Shown here piece by piece: positions 1 to 8,888 of a stretch of 44,935 nucleotides of DNA. The DNA is taken from contig CABYDZ010000009.1 of assembly GCA_902517885.1 (NCBI GenBank), positions 1-44,935 of the forward strand, given 5' to 3'. The position numbers and the translations under genes are program-made. The first letter of the stretch is position 1, and every line of letters starts with the position of its first letter. The stretch is from an uncultured Pelagibacteraceae bacterium. GTDB lineage: Bacteria > Pseudomonadota > Alphaproteobacteria > Pelagibacterales > AG-422-B15. The notes below the pieces were generated by a model. It was given only the letters and a program-made list of their open reading frames with translations, had not been told where the DNA came from and ran no database searches.

Positions 1-987
1 GTTACAATTGCAAGCTCTTTCGCTAGTGAAGTTAATCTATACACATCAAGGCATTATGACTCTGATGACGCACTATACGCAAAGTTTACTGACGCAACAG
101 GAATTAAAGTAAACGTTATTTCAGGTAAAGGTAAAGCTTTAATGGAAAGATTAGCATCTGAGGGGTCAAGTTCTCCAGCTGATATTTTTATTACAGTAGA
201 TGCTGGCAATCTATGGAAAGTTCAAAAAGATGGCATGTTTCAAAGTATTAACTCAAGTACAATAGACTATATCGTACCAAAGAATTTAAGAGGTCCAAAC
301 AATGAGTGGGTTGGAATAGCTAAGCGTTCTAGAGTTATGTATTACAATCCAGTAAATGTATCCTCCGAAGAAATGGAAGGACTTACTTATGAAGATTTAT
401 CTAATCCTAAATGGAAAGGAAGAATTGCAATCAGAAGTTCTGGAAATATGTATAATCAATCACTTGTTTCATCTTTAATTGCTAATAATGGCATCTTAGC
501 TACTGAATACTGGGCACGCCGTTTTGTTGGAAACTTTGCAAGAAAACCTGAAGGCAATGATAGAGCACAAATCATGGCTGTAGCTAACGGTGAAGCTGAT
601 ATTGCAATTGCTAATAGTTATTACATTGGTTTAATGCTCTCAGGCAAAAAAGGTGAAGAGCAACAAGCTGCAGCAAGAAAAGTTGAATTACATTTTCCTG
701 GTCAAGATGGCCGCGGAGCACACATTAATGTAAGTGGAGCTGGTCTTATGAAGAACGCTCCAAATGCTGATAATGCAGTAAAATTTATTGAGTTTCTTTT
801 AAGTGAAGAAGCTCAGAGTCACATTGTAAATAACACTTACGAATTTCCTATGCTAGAAGGTGTTGCTTCAAGTGACTTAATAGCTCAATTTGGCTCAAGT
901 TTTAAAGAAGACCAGACGTCAGTTGCAAGCTATGGCGAATTCAATCCAGATTCTGTTAAGTTGATGGATAGAGTTGGATGGCAATAA
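1..987 (+). CDS. fbpA: Ferric iron ABC transporter substrate-binding protein (5' truncated)
   Basis: Periplasmic Fe(III)-binding protein of the FutA/IdiA/FbpA family; it would deliver iron to the permease and ATPase encoded just downstream. The frame is open from base 1, so the true start lies outside the window; 328 codons are visible. The first residues (VTIASSFASEVNLYTSRHY) look like the end of a signal peptide followed by the family's first beta strand and RHYDSDDALY motif. Further family marks are SPADIFITVDAGNL near residue 60 and the paired tyrosines in IANSYYIGLM near residue 202, a region that supplies iron-ligand tyrosines in this family. An internal ATG at 142 is not the start, because the conserved N-terminus lies before it. 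Iron rather than another ligand is inferred from family. Confidence 0.9.
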   Translation, partial: VTIASSFASEVNLYTSRHYDSDDALYAKFTDATGIKVNVISGKGKALMERLASEGSSSPADIFITVDAGNLWKVQKDGMFQSINSSTIDYIVPKNLRGPNNEWVGIAKRSRVMYYNPVNVSSEEMEGLTYEDLSNPKWKGRIAIRSSGNMYNQSLVSSLIANNGILATEYWARRFVGNFARKPEGNDRAQIMAVANGEADIAIANSYYIGLMLSGKKGEEQQAAARKVELHFPGQDGRGAHINVSGAGLMKNAPNADNAVKFIEFLLSEEAQSHIVNNTYEFPMLEGVASSDLIAQFGSSFKEDQTSVASYGEFNPDSVKLMDRVGWQ

Positions 988-1003
988 TAATTGTCATCTA
1001 TTA

Positions 1004-1060
1004 AGAGGTAATTTGTTCACCGTCTCTTCTTCTCATTAGTATCAAGGGCAGATTACCTCT
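1004..1060 (+). promoter_or_regulatory. Inverted repeat between binding-protein and permease genes
   Basis: AGAGGTAAT at 1004-1012 is perfectly complementary to ATTACCTCT at 1052-1060, a 9-bp stem with a 39-nt loop. No T-run follows directly, so it is not a classic rho-independent terminator. Hairpins after binding-protein genes often protect that mRNA or reduce read-through to the permease. A direct 10-mer ATTAGTATCA also occurs at 1035-1044 and again at 1113-1122, just before the permease start; it could be a regulator site, but I cannot name the regulator. Confidence 0.4.
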
Positions 1061-1138
1061 ATTAATTAAAAATAACGTTGAAATATAAATACTGAAATAT
1101 ATATAGATGTTAATTAGTATCATTCTAAAATAGACCTC

Positions 1139-2752
1139 ATGAAACTTACTTTTTGGGAAATAACACCAATTACTCTATTTGTAATCTTTATCGCACCAGT
1201 TGCTTTGGTGCTCTATAGCTTAACAGGAGATTACTCTGATAATTGGACCCATCTGTATGAATTCGTTTTAACTGGATACATTATTAATACAGTATATTTG
1301 GTAACAGGTGTTTCAATTTTAGTATCTATTATTGGTGTAGGTACTGCATGGTTAATCACAAATTATAATTTTTCTGGAAAAAATATTTTTGAATGGGCTC
1401 TTATATTACCGCTTGCCGTTCCACCTTATATTCTTGCTTATACATTTACAGGTTTATTCGATACTTTTGGAACAGCAAATAATCTGATACGTGATGTATT
1501 TGATTTAGGACGTGAATTTACTTTTTTTCCAAAGGTTAGAAATGTACCGGGTGCGATTATTGTATTTTCATTCACCTTATACCCTTATGTTTATTTAGTA
1601 AGTAGAATGGCTTTTATTAATCAATCAAGAACGATGCTCGAGGCGGGACGTACCCTTGGATTAAATAAATTTGAGACTTTCTATAAGCTTGGAGTCCCAA
1701 TGATAAGGCCGGCAATAATTGGTGGCTTAATGCTTGTTATAATGGAAACAATTTCTGACTTTGGAGCTGTAGATCATTTTGCGATATCGACCTTTACTAC
1801 GGGAATATTTCGAACTTGGTATGGAATGTATGATATTGAAACTGCAAAGCAACTAGCATCATTACTTTTAATATTTGCGGTCACGTTAATCTTAATTGAA
1901 AGATATTCTAGAAGAAATGCTAGCTATTCAAATGCAATGTCTTTATATAAACCACTTTTCCTTACAAAACTAAAAGGGATCCCCAATACTCTAGCTTTCT
2001 TAATTTGCTTTACTCCAATTTTTATAGGCTTCTTACTTCCTGTAATGGAACTTTTATATTGGGCTCTAAACTATAAGTTAGATTTCTTTAATGAAAAATT
2101 TATTACAACTGCTTGGAATACTTTTTACCTTGCTTTAATAGCTGCTTTTTTATGTTCTATACTTGCAGTGATCATTAATTTTTCCATTAGATACAAAAGT
2201 AACAATTACTTAAAAGTAATGAGTTCTTTTCTGACTGTTGGATATGCAGTTCCTGGTCTAATCCTAGCCATAGGCGTAATGCAAATGTTAACTTATTTTG
2301 ATCAAAGTTTTATATCAGAGTTTTCTAATTTTATTTTAACTGGAAGTGTAATGGGCTTGGTATTAGCTTACGTAATTAAATCTTATGCACTATCAAGCTC
2401 AACAATCGAGGCAGGATATCAAAGAATTAACTCACGAGTAGATGATGTAGCTCGAACTTTAAAGACATCAGGATGGGCCTTGTTGGCCCAAGTGCATCTT
2501 CCTCTACTTAAGACTAGTTTTTTAACAAGTATGCTTTTAGTTGTTTCAGAAGTTATTAAAGAGCTCCCAGCAACATTAATTTTAAGACCTTTTAATTTTG
2601 ATACTCTTGCAGTTTATACCTACATCTATGCTGCAGAAGAGAGAATGTATGATGCTGCAGCTCCTTCAATAGCAATAGTTATGGTGGGTTTGATACCTAT
2701 TATTATATTGACTAGAATGATCAGAACATCTAGACCGGCTAGTAGGGATTAA
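1139..2752 (+). CDS. fbpB: Ferric iron ABC transporter, fused two-domain permease
   Basis: Inner-membrane permease of the iron importer, 537 residues, with two BPD-type transmembrane halves in one chain as usual for FbpB. Each half ends in an EAA-type cytoplasmic loop that couples to the ATPase: around residues 167-190 (MLEAGRTLGLNKFETF) and around 430-455 (RVDDVARTLKTSGW). Hydrophobic segments fill the rest, about a dozen helices. The stop codon TAA abuts the ATG of the ATPase gene, so the two are translationally linked. The 151-bp gap from the binding-protein gene holds an inverted repeat that may lower permease expression relative to it. Confidence 0.9.
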   Translation: MKLTFWEITPITLFVIFIAPVALVLYSLTGDYSDNWTHLYEFVLTGYIINTVYLVTGVSILVSIIGVGTAWLITNYNFSGKNIFEWALILPLAVPPYILAYTFTGLFDTFGTANNLIRDVFDLGREFTFFPKVRNVPGAIIVFSFTLYPYVYLVSRMAFINQSRTMLEAGRTLGLNKFETFYKLGVPMIRPAIIGGLMLVIMETISDFGAVDHFAISTFTTGIFRTWYGMYDIETAKQLASLLLIFAVTLILIERYSRRNASYSNAMSLYKPLFLTKLKGIPNTLAFLICFTPIFIGFLLPVMELLYWALNYKLDFFNEKFITTAWNTFYLALIAAFLCSILAVIINFSIRYKSNNYLKVMSSFLTVGYAVPGLILAIGVMQMLTYFDQSFISEFSNFILTGSVMGLVLAYVIKSYALSSSTIEAGYQRINSRVDDVARTLKTSGWALLAQVHLPLLKTSFLTSMLLVVSEVIKELPATLILRPFNFDTLAVYTYIYAAEERMYDAAAPSIAIVMVGLIPIIILTRMIRTSRPASRD

Positions 2753-3478
2753 ATGACAGCATTAGAAATTAAAGATTTAAACCACTATTACGTCAAAGGA
2801 AAGAATGTCCTTAATGACGTAAACTTAGAGCTTGAAGAGGGAGAGATATTGTCAATTCTTGGTCCCTCTGGCTGCGGCAAAACTACATTATTGAGAATAA
2901 TTGCTGGCTTGGAGAAAGAAACTGGTGGCAGTATTCTCATGAAAGATCAAATTATTTCAGACCATTTTCATACTGTTTTGACTGAAAATAGAGATGTTGG
3001 ATTGGTTGTTCAGGAAAGAGCTTTATTTCCTCATTTGACAATAATAAATAATGTAATGTTCGGAGTAAGCGGCAGTAAAACTGAAAGACATTCCACCGCC
3101 ATGAGACTTCTTAAGCTATTTAGAGTTGACCGATATGCTTATAATTATCCAAACGAAATCTCCAGTGGTGAGCAGCAGCGAGTTGCTATTGCAAGAGCAA
3201 TGGCACCAAATCCAAAGATACTTTTGATGGATGAGCCATTTGGAACTTTAGACCAATCACTTACAAATCAGCTGCGCGTTGAAACAAGAAAAATTTTAAA
3301 AGATAATAATATAACGGCAATTATCGTCTCACATGACTTTGATGATGCGCTGTCGATGTCGGATAAAGTGATTGTTATTGAAGATGGAACAGTTATACAA
3401 AGTGGCTCAGCAAAAGATATTACTCATATATCTAGAGAAAAATCAGTAGAATTCAGTAGTATTAAAGCAAATACTTAA
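2753..3478 (+). CDS. fbpC: Ferric iron ABC transporter ATPase, short form
   Basis: ATPase subunit that powers the iron importer. Walker A GPSGCGKTT is at residues 37-45, Q-loop Gln87, signature SSGEQQ near 137-142 (a variant of LSGGQ), Walker B ILLMDE at 156-161 and switch His194. At 241 residues it is about 100 shorter than typical FbpC/PotA-type ATPases and lacks the C-terminal TOBE/regulatory domain, so it is a bare nucleotide-binding domain. It starts directly on the permease stop. The iron assignment rests on the two preceding genes; taken alone it would only be an ABC ATPase. Confidence 0.87.
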   Translation: MTALEIKDLNHYYVKGKNVLNDVNLELEEGEILSILGPSGCGKTTLLRIIAGLEKETGGSILMKDQIISDHFHTVLTENRDVGLVVQERALFPHLTIINNVMFGVSGSKTERHSTAMRLLKLFRVDRYAYNYPNEISSGEQQRVAIARAMAPNPKILLMDEPFGTLDQSLTNQLRVETRKILKDNNITAIIVSHDFDDALSMSDKVIVIEDGTVIQSGSAKDITHISREKSVEFSSIKANT

Positions 3479-3507
3479 TTATATTCTTTAAATATAAGTT
3501 TTTTATA

Positions 3508-3543
3508 TATAATAAACTTATAAGTTAATATTTTTAAAGAGGA
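3508..3543 (+). promoter_or_regulatory. Putative promoter, palindrome and RBS of the tat operon
   Basis: TATAAT at 3508-3513 is a good -10 match, but I see no convincing -35. It is followed at once by the perfect palindrome AACTTATAAGTT (3515-3526), placed where an operator would overlap the transcription start. A purine-rich AAAGAGG before the tatA ATG (3548) serves as RBS. The 69-bp gap has no clear terminator for the iron operon. Confidence 0.4.
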
Positions 3544-3547
3544 CCGA

Positions 3548-3733
3548 ATGGGAATTAGTTTTTGGCAAATTTTAATTGTTGTTGCACTTCTAGTAATACT
3601 TTTTGGACGTGGCAAAATTTCTGAGCTTATGGGAGATGTTGCTAAAGGAGTAAAGAGTTTTAAAAAGGGCATCAATGATGACGATGAGCAAAAATCAATC
3701 AATAAATCAGAAGACAGCTCTACTAAAGAGTAG
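3548..3733 (+). CDS. tatA: Sec-independent protein translocase TatA
   Basis: TatA forms the pore of the twin-arginine translocase, which exports folded proteins. The 61-residue protein has the expected build: short periplasmic N-terminus (MGISFWQ), one transmembrane helix (about 7-20), the FGRGKISEL hinge motif and amphipathic helix (about 20-42, with the family's KGVKSFKKG), then a charged, disordered tail. Length is at the short end for the family. It is the first gene of tatA-tatB-tatC with an RBS a few bases upstream. TatA and TatB are told apart by residues after the helix and by gene order. Confidence 0.92.
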   Translation: MGISFWQILIVVALLVILFGRGKISELMGDVAKGVKSFKKGINDDDEQKSINKSEDSSTKE

Positions 3734-3751
3734 AAGCAATAGTATTATCTG

Positions 3752-4048
3752 ATGTTACCTGGAATTGGTGGAGTAGAGTATCTTGTCATTGCAGCATTAA
3801 TTATAATTTTTGTTGGCCCTAAAGATCTGCCAGCTGTGCTCAGGGGTCTTGGAAAATGGTGGGGCAAGATTAGGAATTTTTCAAGAGAGTTTAAATCAAG
3901 CATTAATCAAATTGCTGCCGAGACTGGGGTAGATGATATTAAATCATCTGTTGAAAATGCAAGTCCTAAAAATTTTACTGACGACATGCGTGATTCAATT
4001 AACGAGACCATCATGAAGTCAGAAGATAAAAAGAGTGAAGATGAGTGA
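3752..4048 (+). CDS. tatB: Sec-independent protein translocase TatB
   Basis: TatB works with TatC as receptor for twin-arginine signal peptides. It is 98 residues: one N-terminal transmembrane helix (about 8-22) with a TatB-typical FVGPKDLPAVLRGLGKW motif, a long amphipathic helix including FSREFKSSINQ, and an acidic, low-complexity tail. The FVGP sequence instead of TatA's FGRGK, and the position between tatA and tatC, identify it. Its end overlaps the tatC start by 8 nt, which suggests coupled translation. Confidence 0.92.
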   Translation: MLPGIGGVEYLVIAALIIIFVGPKDLPAVLRGLGKWWGKIRNFSREFKSSINQIAAETGVDDIKSSVENASPKNFTDDMRDSINETIMKSEDKKSEDE

Positions 4049-4814
4049 TCAGAAAGAAACACTCAATGATAGTAAACAGCCTTTAATTCAGCATTTAATT
4101 GAACTAAGAAGTCGTTTAATCAAATCTATCATTTTAATTTCAATATTGTTTGTGATTGCATACATATATGCAGATTCCATATACAATTTTTTAGTCCAGC
4201 CTTATGCAGATGCTGTTGCAGGGGAAGCTGGAAGAAGACTTATTTTTACAGCACTACATGAAACATTTTTTACATATTTAAAGGTCGCTTTATTTGCATC
4301 ATTATTTGTTGCACTGCCCTTTATACTTATTCAAATATGGATATTTGTAGCGCCAGGATTGTACAAAAACGAAAAAACAGTTGTTATTCCTTATTTAGCA
4401 GCTACACCAATTCTATTTATATTAGGGGCTTCTCTGGTGTATTTCTTTATAATGCCGCTTGCAATAAAGTTTTTTTTATCATTTGAGTCAATTGGAGGAC
4501 AAGGAACTTTACCAATACAACTAGAAGCCAAAGTAAATGAATATCTGAGTTTAATTATGAGACTAATTTTTGCTTTCGGCTTAAGTTTTCAATTACCTGT
4601 ATTGCTTACATTATTAGCAAGAGTTGGGTTTGTAAGCTCTGCAGGACTGAGAAAAAATAGAAAATACGTAATCGTTGGTGTTTTTGCTGTTGCAGCAATA
4701 CTTACGCCTCCTGATCCCATATCGCAAATAGGCCTTGGTGTTCCCATATTAATATTGTATGAAATTTCAATATATGCAGTACGATTTATAGAGCGAAAAA
4801 GAGAGAATAAATAA
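4041..4814 (+). CDS. tatC: Sec-independent protein translocase TatC
   Basis: Multispanning core of the Tat receptor complex. From ATG 4041 the protein has 257 residues and six predicted membrane helices. The N-terminal HLIELRSRLIKS (around residue 18) is the TatC signature, FALHETFFTYLKVALF-type text before the second helix carries the conserved Glu, and AAILTPPDPISQ near the end matches the family's C-terminal loop. An in-frame GTG two codons earlier (4035) is possible, but ATG is preferred; it lies inside the tatB stop region with a purine-rich stretch just upstream. Confidence 0.93.
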   Translation: MSDQKETLNDSKQPLIQHLIELRSRLIKSIILISILFVIAYIYADSIYNFLVQPYADAVAGEAGRRLIFTALHETFFTYLKVALFASLFVALPFILIQIWIFVAPGLYKNEKTVVIPYLAATPILFILGASLVYFFIMPLAIKFFLSFESIGGQGTLPIQLEAKVNEYLSLIMRLIFAFGLSFQLPVLLTLLARVGFVSSAGLRKNRKYVIVGVFAVAAILTPPDPISQIGLGVPILILYEISIYAVRFIERKRENK

Positions 4815-4823
4815 TTTTATAAG

Positions 4824-6092
4824 ATGTTAGATATTAAGAAGATTAGAGAAAATGGAAAACAGCTTGATGAGGCCTTAGCAAGCAGAAAGCACGAGGCATC
4901 ATCTTCTTTAATTATAGATCTTGATAGAAAAAATCGAGACTTAATAGGTGAATTACAAGGACTTCAAGAGGAAAGAAATTCTAAATCTAAATTAATTGGA
5001 GAGCATGCTTCTAACGGCAAAAAAAATGAAGCTGAATTGCTTAAAAATGAAGTTAGTTCAATAAAAGACAAAATGCAGGAACTTGAAAACAATCAACGCA
5101 TCGCAAAAGAAGAGTTAAATTCATTACTTGAGTCACTGCCAAACATACCAGATGACTCAGTTCCAATTGGAGATGAAAGCGTCAACAAAGAAATTAAGGT
5201 TGAAGGCAAAAAGAGAGAATTTTCATTTACTCCAAAAGAACATTTTGATTTAGGTGAAGATCTCGGCAAAATGAGTTTTGATCAAGCGGCAAAAATATCT
5301 GGTGCACGTTTTGTGATCCAAAAAGGTGAATTAGCAAGACTTGAAAGAGCCATAGCTAATTTTATGCTAGATCTGCATACAAATGAATTTGGGTATGAAG
5401 AAACTAATGTTCCTATACTTGTAAGAGATCAAGCTGCATTTGGTACAGGGCAATTGCCAAAATTCAAGGATGATTTATTCAAAACGACAGATGATTACTG
5501 GCTTATACCAACAGCTGAAGTTCCTTTAACAAATATGACAAGAGAGAGTGTAGTGGATGCAGTTGAACTTCCCAGACGATACGTTTCTCATACGCCTTGT
5601 TTCAGATCTGAAGCAGGTGCCGCTGGAAAAGATACTCGAGGAATTATGCGTCAACATCAGTTTTACAAAGTTGAATTGGTAAGCTTAACGTCTGAAGAAA
5701 ATTCAGATGATGAGCATGAAAGAATGCTTAGTTGTGCTGAAGAAGTGTTAAAAAGACTAGGTTTGCACTATCGAGTTGTAATTTTATCCACTCAAGATAT
5801 GGGTTTTTCAGCTCAGAAAACATACGATATTGAAGTATGGCTTCCAGGACAAAATGCATATAGAGAAATTTCAAGCTGCTCTAATTGTGGCGACTTTCAA
5901 GCGAGAAGAATGAATTCGAGATACAAAGAAAATGATACAATTAAATATCTGCACACGCTTAATGGGTCAGGACTAGCAGTAGGGAGAACTTTAATTGCGA
6001 TTATGGAAAATTATCAAAACGAAGATGGATCTATTGATATTCCAGAAGCATTAATTCCTTACATGAGTGGAATAACAAAAATTTCAAACTAA
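4824..6092 (+). CDS. serS: Seryl-tRNA synthetase
   Basis: Class II aminoacyl-tRNA synthetase that charges tRNA-Ser in the cytoplasm. The 422 residues are normal for the family. Residues 1-110 form the two-helix coiled-coil arm that grips the long variable arm of tRNA-Ser. The catalytic domain follows: TAEVPLTN for serine binding, motif 2 ([15 protein letters not shown]), and motif 3 ([16 protein letters not shown]) near the C-terminus. It follows tatC after 9 bp, probably in one operon; tatC-serS-surE order is common in Alphaproteobacteria. Confidence 0.97.
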   Translation: MLDIKKIRENGKQLDEALASRKHEASSSLIIDLDRKNRDLIGELQGLQEERNSKSKLIGEHASNGKKNEAELLKNEVSSIKDKMQELENNQRIAKEELNSLLESLPNIPDDSVPIGDESVNKEIKVEGKKREFSFTPKEHFDLGEDLGKMSFDQAAKISGARFVIQKGELARLERAIANFMLDLHTNEFGYEETNVPILVRDQAAFGTGQLPKFKDDLFKTTDDYWLIPTAEVPLTNMTRESVVDAVELPRRYVSHTPCFRSEAGAAGKDTRGIMRQHQFYKVELVSLTSEENSDDEHERMLSCAEEVLKRLGLHYRVVILSTQDMGFSAQKTYDIEVWLPGQNAYREISSCSNCGDFQARRMNSRYKENDTIKYLHTLNGSGLAVGRTLIAIMENYQNEDGSIDIPEALIPYMSGITKISN

Positions 6093-6102
6093 ATATATTT
6101 AT

Positions 6103-6927
6103 ATGCCTTCAGTAAAACTTGAAAATGCAAGAATACTTATAACCAATGATGACGGCTATTCTGCAGATGGCATCAAAATATTAACTGATATTGCAAAAGA
6201 GTTTTCAGATGATGTATGGGTTGTTGCTCCTGAAAATGAAAAGAGCGGCGCATCTCACGCTCTATCGTTTCAAAACGCATTAAATTTAAAAAAGCAAGCC
6301 GAAAAGCTTTATTCTATAGATGGCACCCCTAGCGATTGTATAGCTATTGGCATCAGCCATGTTCTAAAAGACAAGAGGCCAGATCTAATTCTTTCAGGCA
6401 TTAATAGCGGATGCAACGTCGGAGAAGATGTAACTTATTCTGGAACTATTGCCGCGGCAATGGAGGGTTTAATAAGAAGGATACCATCAATTGCTATTAG
6501 TCAAAATTATGAAGCTGGTAAGAAAAATGTAATCTCATGGGACTCATCAAAACATTTTTTGAATGGTATACTTACCGATATAACCAATGTCGGATGGGAC
6601 AGTAATGTATTCATGAACATCAACTTTCCTTATTGCCAATCTGATAAAGTAAAAAGTATACAAATTACAACACAGGGCAATAGAGATACAGATGATCTCA
6701 TTATAAATGAGGTTGAAAATAATTTGTTTAGATTTGGACTTAGAAGAAGGCTTGAAGAAAATGCTAAATTAACGCTTCCACCTCTGAATATGGCGGTCGA
6801 CGGGTTTATGTCTGATGTAGAAGCAATTGCTAATCAGCATATTTCAATTACCCCGCTTCATTTAGATCTGACCCATCAGGGTAGTCTAAATCACTTAAAA
6901 ACATCAATTAAGTCAGATATTAACTAA
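6103..6927 (+). CDS. surE: 5'/3'-nucleotidase SurE
   Basis: Metal-dependent nucleoside monophosphatase linked to stationary-phase survival. The metal-binding motif ITNDDGYSADG sits near residues 13-23, and the second active-site segment SGINSGCNVGEDVTYSGT near residues 99-116. The 274 residues are slightly longer than E. coli SurE (about 253). It starts 10 bp after serS with no obvious Shine-Dalgarno sequence. A protein-L-isoaspartate methyltransferase gene (pcm), the frequent neighbour of surE, is not present; yajC follows directly. Confidence 0.94.
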   Translation: MPSVKLENARILITNDDGYSADGIKILTDIAKEFSDDVWVVAPENEKSGASHALSFQNALNLKKQAEKLYSIDGTPSDCIAIGISHVLKDKRPDLILSGINSGCNVGEDVTYSGTIAAAMEGLIRRIPSIAISQNYEAGKKNVISWDSSKHFLNGILTDITNVGWDSNVFMNINFPYCQSDKVKSIQITTQGNRDTDDLIINEVENNLFRFGLRRRLEENAKLTLPPLNMAVDGFMSDVEAIANQHISITPLHLDLTHQGSLNHLKTSIKSDIN

Positions 6928-6991
6928 TTATTTAGTTCAAATATATATGCTAAGTATGTATATTGCCGTAACTATTTAAAGGAGATTCATA

Positions 6992-7270
6992 ATGGAACAG
7001 ATGCTAGTTCAATTAATGCCGCTATTCTTAATTTTTGCGATCTTTTATTTCCTATTGATTAGACCGCAGCAAAGAAGGGCCAAGGAACATAAGGAGATGG
7101 TAGCGGGCGTGCAGAGAGGCGACAAGATTGTAAGTTCCGGTGGAATAAGAGGTAAAGTTGTCAAGGTAGTCGGTGATTTTGATGTTGAGGTTGAGATATC
7201 TCAGGGAGTTAACGTTACTTTAGTTAAATCAACAATTGCTGAAGTAGTCAAAGAGAGTGCCTCAAAATAA
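6992..7270 (+). CDS. yajC: Preprotein translocase accessory subunit YajC
   Basis: Small membrane subunit of the SecDF-YajC complex that assists SecYEG export. 92 residues with one N-terminal transmembrane helix (about 8-24), the FLLIRPQQRRAKEHKEM motif characteristic of YajC, and a C-terminal beta-rich domain (GDKIVSSGGIRGKVV). A strong RBS, AAAGGAG, lies about 10 nt before the ATG, better than those of neighbouring genes, so transcription or translation may restart here after the 64-bp gap from surE. secD follows after 7 bp. Confidence 0.95.
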   Translation: MEQMLVQLMPLFLIFAIFYFLLIRPQQRRAKEHKEMVAGVQRGDKIVSSGGIRGKVVKVVGDFDVEVEISQGVNVTLVKSTIAEVVKESASK

Positions 7271-7277
7271 ATAATTA

Positions 7278-8888
7278 ATGATTTATTTTTCAAATATTAA
7301 GATTTCATCAATCTTATTAGTCATCTTTATAGCCTTGATGTTTGCTATTCCTAATTTTTTTAGCAAAGATCAATTAAATAGCTTCCCAAATTTTATTCCT
7401 AAGCAACAGGTTAATCTTGGATTAGATTTACAAGGTGGGTCGCATTTATTATTAGAAGTTGATACAGTTGAGATTATAAAAGAAAGACTAGAAAATCTAA
7501 ACTCTGATGTAAGAAGAGTACTTAAGAAAAATAATATTCAATATAGCAATTTTAAGAATACTGATGACAACTTAAAATTTGTTGTTGAAGAGTTTCCCAC
7601 TGAAATCCAAAAAGAAATTTCAGAATTATCCATAAGTAATTCTCAAAATATATTACAAATGGGAGATCAAACTAACTTAGTAATATCAAGAGAAGAAAAC
7701 GAAGTTTCTATTTCCTTTACTGATGAATTTGTAAAATTAGCTGTATCTAATGCTGTTACACAATCTCTAGAAATTGTACGCAGAAGAATAGATGAACTTG
7801 GAACTAGAGAGCCATCTATTCAAAGGCAAGGATCTTCGCGAATTATTATTCAATTGCCAGGCATTGATGACCCTGATCGTATCAAAGCTTTATTAGGTCA
7901 AACAGCTAAGCTTACTTTTCAACTTGTAGATACTTCTACTAGTTACGACCCATTAAATCCAAAGAAAGCTCCAGTAGGATCTGAAATCTTGCCATCAGAT
8001 GCAGACGATAGTTTTAAGTATATTGTAAAAAAAAGAGTGATGGTTGGAGGAGAAAACTTGGTTGACGCTCAACCTGGGTTCGATCCACAAACAAATGAAC
8101 CAATCGTTTCATTTCGCTTTGACAGACTTGGAGCTAGCAAATTTGGACGCGTTACTCAGCAAAATGTCGGCAAGCCCTTTGCAATAATTTTAGATGATAC
8201 TGTCATAAGCGCTCCCGTTATAAGAGAAGCAATTTTAGGTGGATCAGGGCAAATTTCAGGAGGGTTTGATTCAGACGAGGCAAATGACTTAGCTATACTG
8301 CTTAGAGCAGGAGCACTGCCAGCGCCATTAATTATTTTAGAGGAACGATCAGTAGGACCAGACCTTGGAGCAGACTCAATAGAGGCAGGTCAGTATGCAG
8401 CTATAATAGGTTTTGTAGCAGTCATTTTATTCATGATGTTTGTTTATAGATACTTTGGTTTCTTAGCTGATATAGCCTTGATCATAAACTTATTTATGGT
8501 GCTCGGTATACTTTCATTATTTCAAGCAACTTTAACTTTACCTGGTATTGCTGGCATTATTTTAACGATAGGCATGGCGGTTGATGCTAACGTGTTGATC
8601 TTTGAGCGTGTTAAAGAAGAGATTAGAAGCGGGTCTAAAATGATCAATGCTGTTGAAAATGGATACAAAAGAGCGCTTTCAACCATACTTGATGCAAATA
8701 TTACAACTTTAATCGCAGCTGTAATACTGTTCTTCATGGCATCAGGGCCAGTAAGAGGCTTTTCAATTACATTGGCTATAGGAATTTTCACTTCAGTATT
8801 TACAGCCTTTACTTTTACGAGGTTATTGATCTCAATTTATGCAAAACGTCTTAAGCCTTCACTAGTCGGGATGAAAATAAATGATTGA
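7278..8888 (+). CDS. secD: Protein translocase subunit SecD
   Basis: RND-family membrane protein that, with SecF, uses the proton gradient to complete preprotein export. 536 residues, shorter than the 615 of E. coli but usual for Alphaproteobacteria. An N-terminal helix is followed by the family motif LGLDLQGGSHLLLE (about 47-60), the periplasmic P1 domain, and, after residue about 365, five to six C-terminal membrane helices with GMAVDANVLIFERVKEE, which holds the conserved TM4 Asp. It overlaps secF by 8 nt. Confidence 0.96.
   Translation: MIYFSNIKISSILLVIFIALMFAIPNFFSKDQLNSFPNFIPKQQVNLGLDLQGGSHLLLEVDTVEIIKERLENLNSDVRRVLKKNNIQYSNFKNTDDNLKFVVEEFPTEIQKEISELSISNSQNILQMGDQTNLVISREENEVSISFTDEFVKLAVSNAVTQSLEIVRRRIDELGTREPSIQRQGSSRIIIQLPGIDDPDRIKALLGQTAKLTFQLVDTSTSYDPLNPKKAPVGSEILPSDADDSFKYIVKKRVMVGGENLVDAQPGFDPQTNEPIVSFRFDRLGASKFGRVTQQNVGKPFAIILDDTVISAPVIREAILGGSGQISGGFDSDEANDLAILLRAGALPAPLIILEERSVGPDLGADSIEAGQYAAIIGFVAVILFMMFVYRYFGFLADIALIINLFMVLGILSLFQATLTLPGIAGIILTIGMAVDANVLIFERVKEEIRSGSKMINAVENGYKRALSTILDANITTLIAAVILFFMASGPVRGFSITLAIGIFTSVFTAFTFTRLLISIYAKRLKPSLVGMKIND

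Noticed and set aside
8881-8888. Programmed frameshift between secD and secF
   Set aside because: The 8-nt overlap is an ordinary stop/start overlap with an ATG for secF; similar overlaps join tatB-tatC and queA-tgt.
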